Shown: positions 56,202 to 64,000 of the stretch, piece after piece
Numbering within the stretch: position 1 is the stretch's first letter
How the letters are laid out: each line of letters begins with the position of its first letter
Assembly: GCA_000711775.1 (NCBI GenBank)
Contig: ARYC01000265.1
Location: 62,001 to 126,000 of the forward strand
DNA length: 64,000 nucleotides
Direction: 5' to 3'
From: Oxytricha trifallax
Lineage: Eukaryota; Ciliophora; Spirotrichea; Sporadotrichida; Oxytrichidae
Made by a program: the position numbers and the translations under genes
The notes under the pieces: generated by a model
Told to the model about the DNA's origin: nothing
The model's database searches: none
Seen by the model: the letters and a program-made list of their open reading frames with translations, nothing else

Positions 56202-57413
56202 TCATCTTATTTTTAAAGCTTAAGAATTTTAAGTGGAAAAAAATCTCATGGTAATATCTTTAAATTAAAACAAAATATCTTAAGACGGTCTTTGAGTCTC
56301 AAAGCCACTTAACCTCAACCCGAACTTACTAGGCTTAACTTTATTCTAAATCATTTATCTCTCACTTTATGAACCACTTAGTGGCGGAATCCTCGAGGAA
56401 CTTTCATTATCATTAGAATTACTTGGATTGTACCTATCTCTGTCCTTTAAGGGAGAATTTAAACTTTACAAACCATCAATTTCAGGCAGTTTAAGCTTAG
56501 GGATTTCTAATTGTAAATGCTACTTTTATTAAGGAATCGCAGGAAAAGACTACTTCTGCTGTTGCTACAGTGCCTTAATAAAATATATTATAGTTTGATA
56601 TATGATTCAAAGTAATCGAATTGAACTGCTGTAGATTCGTAGCCAAGCCATACTCATTGATTTAATTATTTGCCGATTAATTACTATTACTCATTTATTT
56701 AATTAAAGGTTATACTGTTATCGCAGGATGATTTGTTAAATTTTAGAACTTAGGATTTTATTTGTTTTCTACTCTTTCTAAATAATTTGGTTTGTAAAAT
56801 GGACGTTTTTCTATTTCGATGTCTTTGGCAGGGAGGATTTAGAATTACTCACTATTAAAAGATAATAAATATTTTATGCTTAATATTATTTTATTATTAT
56901 TAAACTTTATATCTTCAATATCTTTTATTTAGTCTTCGTCTCATAGGAAATCGCTTTCATAGCTTTAATCCAAATTTACATTAGAACTTCCAATTAATTT
57001 ATTCCTGTTCTATTAAAAATTTAAATATTAACCAGTTTTAATTAATGAATTTGGGGGGGGTATTAGTAACCTCGTTTGTAATATCGCTAACACCTTAGAA
57101 TTTCCACCAAAAACAATTATAAAAACTTAGTAAAAACAATTTAGAGATATTTTATATTGTTCGCTGAATTATTTTACTCATTTACACTTCTATATCTACT
57201 TTTCAAAGCAGGCTTAATTTAACCATGAGCAGGTCTCTTGTGACTGGGATTCATATAATCCAATTGAGCAGGCATAGGATCATTCGCATGTATTTCCATT
57301 ACTTAATTATTTTATTCTTAAATAACCACACTTTTCTTTCTTTTATGTCCCACGGCACCTTAGGGTTGTGAATAAACTTCATTAAACTCATTGAAATTAT
57401 ATAAATTCGACAT
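56202..57413 (-). CDS. Unrecognised low-complexity protein
   Basis: Start ATG 57413 (MSNLYNFNEFNEVYSQPQGA). Block 1 has KRKKSVVIQEQNNQVMEIHA and NPSHKRPAHGQIKPALKS. After an AT-rich interruption (about 57190-57030) a short block reads LIGSSNVNLDQSYESDFL, then TGA, then DEDQIKDIED in the same frame. Later blocks give KDIEIEKRPFYKPNYLERVE, a Q/N-rich piece, then EIPKLKLPEIDGLQSLNSPL and RIPPLSGSQSERQMIQNKVK. The frame ends at TGA 56202-56204. The in-frame TGA at 56941-56943 must be removed by an unseen interruption, or else marks a defect. No domain is recognised. Confidence 0.55.
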
Positions 57414-57565
57414 TCTAAATACAATTATTATTATAAATAAGAAAGCATAATTATAATAATCTTTCTCTTTATTTAATCAAACTTCTAAAAATTATAGATA
57501 TCTATTTTTATTGAGATTCACTTCGTTAATTATAGATTCATTTTATTTAATGAGATAATTTATTT
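57414..57565. other. AT-rich spacer
   Basis: No gene seen between two minus-strand genes. Confidence 0.4.
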
Positions 57566-59395
57566 TCACATCATAATTGGAAATTTAAGAGAAAAAGTTA
57601 AAATCTGAATAAAATTAATTGACTAAATAAATTGATTAAGTTTTCTAGGTTTCATAACATTTTATTATTGTTAAGCATGGGAAGTGAACTTGGCGAATTT
57701 AATGTAGTGACTTAGATAGATTCTTGTTTCTGTTACATATACTATCTATTATTGAATCCTTCCATTTGTAATAATATAAATAGTAATAATTTTAGTATAC
57801 ATATAAACATATAGCATATAGATTGACAGTTTTATGATTCCATATTATAAATTCAAATTTTTTTATATTTGTAAATCTTTCAATAGTTCACTCTGACTAC
57901 TGCTGTCACCCAAAAATCTCTTTTGTGATTGAGACTAACCCAAAGATGGACTCTTGAATTATGACTTCATTTTAGGTTAAATGAGATACTTTGTAGAGGA
58001 TCCTCTATGAGAAGCAATTTCTGAGATCGTTTGAGGTTGTGGAATTGTCAATGGGTGTTACTGCTACTGATTATATATAATTATGAAGATAAGTATTAGA
58101 TTTGGGAATGGAAATTCATAAATCTTTTGAAAATTTGATATGTTTTAAAACTGATTGCCTGATCTATCTGGTGATACACTATTCCCAATACTTTGAAGAA
58201 GCAAATTTGCAGCTGCTCCTCCTTTCTATCTTGGTTTATATCTCAAATTTTCAGCTTCAGTATGATTGCTGTTTATTTAAATTTGAGTGCTCACTTGTTG
58301 GCTCTTATTGCCCGATGGGTTATTTATTCCATAGTTTTATATAAGCTTGGAAAGTCCTCGAGGTATATTTATTTATTAATTTTTCTCAAAAAAATATAGT
58401 TCATAATTAAATAAGAACTTTAATAAAAAGAGGTAACTTATGACTATGATCAAGCGGCATATCTCTCTATGGCATCTTATTATTTACTAAATAATCCCCA
58501 GGATTGCCACTAACATTCTATATATTTTTCTGGCAGCTGATGCAAGACCATCCTCCAAGAGGCTTCTTAGCCAACATAGCATCATTAACTTCAAATTCAT
58601 CCACTTTATTATACAACAATTCTATAATACTTTCGATCTGAGATTCAAATTATTTCAGAGCTTTCTTAACATCTTGGCGATCCATAAATCTCTTGTTAAT
58701 GTTTTAAATTACTTTATCTATCAAAGCTTGCATTCTCTCTTCTGCATCTGCAAGGTTTTGGTGTGAAACAATAAATATTCATAACAATAAATGTCTTGGT
58801 ATTTTTTAACAAAGAAATAGCATGGTAAAAATAAAAACATGAATAAAATTTATTCTATCAATTAATATTAATGTGAAATCTTTTGCTTGAGTTATTCTTT
58901 GACTGATGTCACAGTTACCGTAAATTCTTCTTGGAAAGATTTAAGTTTATTTGAGAAATCAGTAAATTTCATTTGGATATCTTTTTGAAGTTCATCAATC
59001 TACTCTGATGATTAAAATCTAGATTCTGCTCCTCCTCCACCAAGGCCATTCATCCTTTAAAATTGATATATAAATCATAAGTTATAAATTTAAATTCTCT
59101 CTATAATATTTATAATATTAATACATCCAACTATTTTAGTCAATTTTCTTTAGAGACAGCAGCATATTTTATATCTCATGATCAGCATTATTTATCTTAT
59201 CGTTTTGTAATGAAGCCTAAAGCAATATAAATTTATAAAATCAAATAAAAATAATTACCCTAGTTGTGACATTTTTAAGTGCTAGTTGGAAATTTTGGTT
59301 TATACTTTCTTGGTCTTTTCTCTCTTCTTTGTATCTCTCTTCAAGCCAATTAAATTTGTCATTGCATTCATCTATAAACATTCAATAAACACTAA
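57566..59395 (-). CDS. Coiled-coil protein with a GGWSCxxC motif (DUF4795/QRICH2-like)
   Basis: The first visible block follows an AG near 59381 (ECNDKFNWLEERYKEERKDQ); no start codon was found there. Successive blocks are coiled coil (NADHEIQNMLLSLKKID; SEQIDELQKDIQMKFTDFSN; AEERMQALIDKVIQNINKRF; DVKKALKQFESQIESIIELL). They lead into MLAKKPLGGWSCISCQKNIQ and then a P/S/Q-rich tail (PSGNKSQQVSTQIQINSNHT; SPSLGQSQSQKRFLG). A coiled coil ending in a CxxC-containing GGW motif resembles the DUF4795 region of QRICH2-type flagellar proteins; this is a tentative match from memory. The 3' end is uncertain; the frame is open to TGA 57566-57568. Confidence 0.6.
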
Positions 59396-59531
59396 CGAAT
59401 CTAATTCAATATGAATATTATCTCATTTAATCTTAGTAAATAATGAAATAAATAAAAATATAAGGAATATAAATAAAGGATATTATCATTGAACAGACAG
59501 AGCATTACCCTTTTTTAAAAAAGGGAAAATA

Positions 59532-61905
59532 TCAATATTATTGTCTCTTTTAGCCACTATTATATATGATTCTCTCAATCAATGAATTATGAACACTTTT
59601 CATGACTAATTGCTCATTTTTAAGTAAATTGCTTAGTAATTTGCGCTTTCTAGTATCTACCAGAGGCTACTTCTTTGATATAGCTTAATCGTTCATATCG
59701 AAATCCATAAAATAGTAGTTTTGAGCTCTAGCCATATCTTGAGGCATCATGCTCAGTACTTGTGATTATCCATTGAAATCTAAGGCTTAATTTAGTGGAT
59801 TACTGTAGATATCTTGATCTATTGTGTTGTTTAAGGAAGTGAAGCCAGTTTTTGGATTATTTAAGTGTGTTCCATCGAATAGAGTCTATTGATGTTTTTC
59901 ATTGGATCTCTCATAGATCTTACTCTCTAGATAATCTAATATTCCAGGTATCTTCTTTTTATTGAAAAATTCTTCATTCTTATCTGCAGTTTGTAATGGC
60001 TTTCTATTTTATTACAATGATTTCCTGATGGATTAATTAATGGTCGATTCTTCTAAGACTTCGTGATTATCGAAATTTATGGTTTTCATTTTTTAGGTTG
60101 GTGAAATTTAATTGCTTTGAGCAGCTGACCCAATGAAATTATGTTTCTTTGCATGATGAGTTGAAACTCTGGTGTTGTTTAGTGATTGCTATGGTGCAGA
60201 TTGAAGTCTATTTATTGCATTCGATTTTTATTTTGGATTTATAGCTGTGGTAACAATTGAATTTTTAGTGTTAAAGAAACCTAGAGGAATAGGTAGAAGA
60301 GTTTCTTAATGATTGATTTTGTTGAATTTAGTGAATAACATAGGTGCTCTTTCATTTTGTAAACCATTTGCACTCCCCTCAAAAGTTTTCTTTACTTTCA
60401 TGTCAGTTCTTTCTAAGGAAATCATAAACTTCCTCCCTTCTTAAATCGCAGGATCTTTATTTAAGGATTAATTCAATGATGAATTATTGATCTTATTCCT
60501 AATAAATCTACTCATATTGTCTTTCAAGGAAATTTATTGATCTTATTTTTTTGAGAGATCTTTCTTCAGTTTGGACTAATCTCGTTAGATTTAGAGATCA
60601 ATTGTACCAAACATTTCAATATATTATTTGTCTTAAAGTTCTATTTGTTGAGTGAGATCTAAAATGTTTTCTCTCTTTTTTCTCTACCTGAATCTATCTA
60701 AAATTTGGATTATTTTTTATTCGAAATATTAAATACTAAATATTATCTAACTTACTAAATTTTTATGTTATACTTTTGCTATCAGTTTATTCTTCTCTTT
60801 CAAATTGATTTTCAGCTAAATCACTATTTTAAAGGGTTTACAAATTAATTATATAATTATTAGCAAAATCATATATTTCTCAAGTCATAATAACTTAAGA
60901 TTTAATCCCTATAATTTTTTTGTGGAACTATTGTCTTATTTAGCCTCTTAATCCTAGGTTTTCCTTATTTCTTATATTTACTCATACTTTTATATAAATT
61001 GAGGATAATTGAATCAAATTTTTCAGCAGGTGGCCTATCTACATGCGAGGGCATCGAGGCTATCAATTCTTTGCAAGGTAAGAGTTCTGGATCTGGAAAA
61101 TCTTCTTTCAAGTAACTGGGTATTAGAGTAAAATAAATCAAATTCAGATTTCTTATGATTTAGCCTATTAAAAAATAAAAAAATAGGCATTATTTCCTTT
61201 CCATTCTTATTAGTCTAAGCTTATTTTAGCTTTTTTAGCAACTTAATCCCTGGATTATCTTAGTTAGATATTTCACTAAATGTTGTAGATACTTCTGAGC
61301 CTAAAAGTTCTAAACCTTTGCTCTCGACGCTCTTCCGATCTTTTCTATGAAATTTTATTTTTAGATTAAGTTAAAAAAATGTATATTCAAATTTAGTAAG
61401 GAAATCTTATGAACTTATTCATTACAACTTACAATTGAATAGTTTTATTCCTTTCAATTAAAGTTTAATCTTAAAGTAGTCCATCGAACAAATCAATCTA
61501 AGGATTAAGAACGTCAATAATCCTATTATTGTTTTATCCCATAAACCATTTAGCCTGTAGGGTTTAAAAATCAAATTTTTGTTGACTCCCTTTAGAAAAC
61601 GGGTAGCCTGGACTACTAATGTTTCCTGATGTAGTATTTTCTTTTATAATCTGAGAAAATCCGCTTTGGTTTTTATTTTGCTAAAACGGTTAACTTAATT
61701 ATTACAGGTATCCCTGAGCTATTTAAGAGGATAAGTTAAGTCTAGAATTTAAAGGAAGAATTGTATTCTATTAATTAGGAGATCCCAAATTGAAGCTAAA
61801 TGGAGATTGGTTTTCAGTGGGGGAGCCAAGAGTATTCTTCAAAGATCTGTGTCTCGAATTATGCTAAGAATCGTATTGTTAAGCAGTTTTTAGTTTGGCT
61901 CTCAT
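59532..61905 (-). CDS. Unrecognised protein, long single-frame C-terminal exon
   Basis: ATG at 61905 (MRAKLKTAQQYDSQHNSRHR) begins a P/S/N/Q-rich block to about 61435. An AT-rich interruption is followed by RKSVESKGLELLGSEVSTTF and FFNRLNHKKSEFDLFYSN (near 61345-61110), then EDFPDPELLPCKELIASMPS and a basic block (KPRIKRLNKTIVPQKNYRDQ). From about 60720 one frame runs unbroken to TGA 59532-59534: helical (KRENILDLTQQIELQDKQYI), then MSRFIRNKINNSSLNQSL, and a C-terminus with DARKRKLLSNLL-like helices. No domain is recognised. A 17-bp adapter-like string lies inside this gene at 61325-61341, so the join there should be treated with care. Confidence 0.65.
61325..61341 (+). other. 17-bp exact match to Illumina adapter end
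   Basis: CGACGCTCTTCCGATCT is identical to the last 17 bases of the standard Illumina read-1 adapter. In 64 kb of AT-rich DNA a chance match is very unlikely. It may be uncut adapter left in the assembly. Confidence 0.7.
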
Positions 61906-61959
61906 TTTTTATATTTAATTAAATATTTATTTCAGAAATTAAACAAAAAAGTTAATTTG

Positions 61960-63808
61960 ATCTCAGAATAATATAATGAATGAAGAGCTTACGAATTGAT
62001 GATATTAATTTCTTAACTTCTAAGTTATTTGCTTTGCCTTCTAACTGCTTCTCAAAATCTTTAATCTATTCACCCAAGCCTCTCACAGAAATCACTCTCA
62101 AATTTGACTCATAATATTCGTTGATTTTTCCAACTATCCGGTCATTAATCTGATGCCTCTCATAGAGCTCTTTAATTGAAGATTCGAAATTTTCAATCTT
62201 CTTTTGCACATCTTTAATGTCATTTAATTGTTTTTAAGGCAATTTATATCTGAATTATTATTACTGCATCATTTGCATTGGAGCTTTTGGTAAAATAATA
62301 CCTGGTATAGTACCTTAAGTTGTGTTCTTTGTTTGGTTGATGGTACTTTGGTTTAAAGTTACTTAAACATTTGTATTGCTTAAGAGCTTATCTGCATTTT
62401 GCCTAACATCAAAAGATTGGTTAGGGTCTCCTTTGATTAGAGAATTATTAAGTGAAAGACTTTCAGCATTAATATCCCCTCTGTTAGTATTGGGTATAAC
62501 TTGCTATGCATATTGTTCATCCCCATCCATACCATCATCTCCCATTTGATTGGAGCTCATTATCCAATTTTATAAAGACTCGAGTTGACTCATGACTCTT
62601 TACTCCAAATTCTTGATTTAAGCTTCAAACTTATCTTGAATGTCCTTTCTTGTTCTCATCATTAGACCTTAAAGCATTTGAATTGTACTCTATTGTTCTT
62701 CTGATCCTACTGACTTTGATGGTGTTAATCTTATATCATTTTGCAAATCATTTTGATCTTGCTACTTTTATGGTGAAGTTAAAACATTAGAAAGCTGCTC
62801 TTAGTCTTATCTGAGAAACTCTGTGCATTATTCTATAGCGTTTACTCTTATGCTAAGTCCATTAATCTTTTCTTTGATTTCTTTCTTTTCATTCTCAATT
62901 TACTTTTCCTTAACTTAATCTGGCTTGAGTTAATTCCTTATGAATTGAATAAGAGACTCATGTTACGCAATTCTATTTTCCATAAACTCCATTTTTCTTT
63001 TCATGTCATTATCAGATCCTTGGATTGATTGATTTTCCATAGGGTTAAAGTTTTTAATAAGTGGTGTGTTAAGATTGAGAGTCTAGTCTTATTCATTTAG
63101 GTAAGTTCTTTGAGAGGGAGGCTACTAGTTGGGATTTGCTTATTGATTAAAGTTAAATCTTGAGTTCTATAATCTAGAATTATTGACAGCTTAATGAGGC
63201 TTGAAGAAAGGAGATAACGGATTATTCTGTCTCACTCTTGAATTATTCATAATGTTTTACAAACCGTTCTAAATTTAGTTCTGATCCTGATTTTGCTAAA
63301 AGACTCTCTCAACCCTTATATTTTAGTGACCTTCATCTCTGTCTCTTTAAGAAGCAAGTTCTTATAGTATTTTTTAGCCACTTGAGTTTACTTCATTATA
63401 TGGGTCCTCTTGCTAGAATGCATTTTCCAATGAGCCATCAGATAGCTTGATTTTTAAGCTAGGTACAACTTGCCTTGATGGGTTAGCACTTTGAAAAGTA
63501 TCAAGTCTTTCTCGATCATTTGAGCCAGACCCTCCTGTAACTGGATCTCTCTCGCTATCGATATTTGGCTATATAGCTGTGATTCCATTTTCCTCTAACC
63601 CTGGGATAAGATTCTCATCATTCCCATAAAACTCGTTGAAATTTTCTAGGCCATCTCCTGGCATAAAACCCCCTTAATAACTGAGCTTATCCAGTATATC
63701 TCTGTGCTCTTGCAAATTTTGTACAATAAATACAAGCATTTGCTTTATAGGGTCATATTGAAAAGTGAAGAGCTTATCAATATTCGAACTTAAGTAAGAT
63801 TCCATCAT
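61960..63808 (-). CDS. Gln-rich coiled-coil protein
   Basis: ATG at 63808 (MMESYLSSNIDKLFTFQYDP) opens one continuous frame of more than 600 codons. TAA/TAG are read as Gln dozens of times and there is no TGA until past 61990, where GTAAG at about 61987 probably starts an intron. The N-terminal third is acidic/disordered (DSERDPVTGGSGSNDRERLD). The middle is N/Q/P-rich (QNSRFNFNQQANPNQQPPSQ) and then coiled coil (EKQIENEKKEIKEKINGLSI). The C-terminal part is another coiled coil (LNDIKDVQKKIENFESSIKE; LGEQIKDFEKQLEGKANNLE). It could be the 5' part of the GGWSC coiled-coil gene at 57.6-59.4 kb, with the intervening gene nested, but this is unproven. Confidence 0.7.
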
Positions 63809-64000
63809 ATTTATTTATCAATTTATAAGTTTTCGTTCTATCACCCAATTAAATTTAATGTATAACTAAATAAAGTTATATAAATATGCAAGGATATATA
63901 TTTTAATATTAATATATTTTTGTCGTCATTTAATAGAGTAGACGTCATCATAACTTAACTATATTAACAATTTATTCCAAGTTAACTTTAACTAGAAATT
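63809..64000. other. AT-rich 5' flank
   Basis: Spacer upstream of the last minus-strand gene. No gene seen. Confidence 0.4.

Noticed and set aside
58102-58399. Two overlapping plus-strand frames of 68-80 codons
   Set aside because: Antisense of the P/S/Q-rich tail of the minus-strand coiled-coil gene, which has the better coding pattern.
59508-59525. Perfect palindrome CCCTTTTTTAAAAAAGGG just after a stop codon
   Set aside because: Could be a terminator-like hairpin, but such A/T palindromes are expected in this composition and there is no second example.
1-64000. tRNA, rRNA, CRISPR arrays, LTR elements, Polintons
   Set aside because: None recognised. The coding style (TAA/TAG as Gln, introns, IESs) rules out a prokaryotic reading, and no integrase, capsid or LTR pair was seen.

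Overview
This window looks like germline (micronuclear) DNA of a hypotrich/stichotrich ciliate of the Oxytricha-Stylonychia-Tetmemena type. Four signs support this. (1) Recognisable proteins read through TAA and TAG as glutamine and stop only at TGA. (2) Genes are cut by short AT-rich interruptions: GT..AG introns of about 26-50 nt, and internal eliminated sequences (IESs) flanked by short direct repeats (pointers). (3) A complete 4.1-kb TBE transposon is present whose inverted repeats begin with the telomere-like string CAAAACCCCAAAACCCC and which is flanked by a 3-bp AAT duplication. (4) Intergenic DNA is extremely AT-rich.

Layout. 1-14.7 kb: a coiled-coil gene (5' end off the window), a mitochondrial ACP-like gene, a DNAJB12/14-like J-protein, a Q/P-rich gene, two adjacent Alba-domain genes, a LisH/ARMC9-like gene and a small gene. 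15.5-19 kb: a basic protein and a two-TM membrane protein. 19-22 kb: a mobile-element patch holding a 490-bp MITE with a perfect 8-bp target duplication and a 1.6-kb element with ~380-bp inverted repeats. 22.3-33.8 kb: one very large split gene for a multi-TM PAS-domain protein on the minus strand, with the TBE sitting inside one of its ~42-bp IESs and an inverted copy of one coding segment near its 5' end. 33.8-36.1 kb: AT-rich spacer. 36.1-43.1 kb: a tryparedoxin-like gene, an unexplained GC-richer block, a gene split by a truncated LINE, a Q/N-rich gene, two more MITE copies and gene fragments, then a second LINE tail with a long (ATT)n tract. 43.8-63.8 kb is gene-dense: a K/E-rich coiled-coil gene, a prion-like acidic gene, a heat-shock transcription factor, a kelch protein, and five further minus-strand coiled-coil or low-complexity genes packed closely together.

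The genes do not form a pathway. The window is best read as single-gene units to be excised to nanochromosome precursors, in germline DNA colonised by transposons. The most rewarding signals are the layers of mobile DNA within coding loci: TBE inside an IES, LINE inside an exon with a target duplication that could act as a pointer, and an inverted coding duplication inside an IES. There is also a 17-bp exact match to an Illumina adapter, which warns of a possible assembly artefact near 61.3 kb. Exon and MDS borders were read by eye; frames and ends of the larger genes are approximate.
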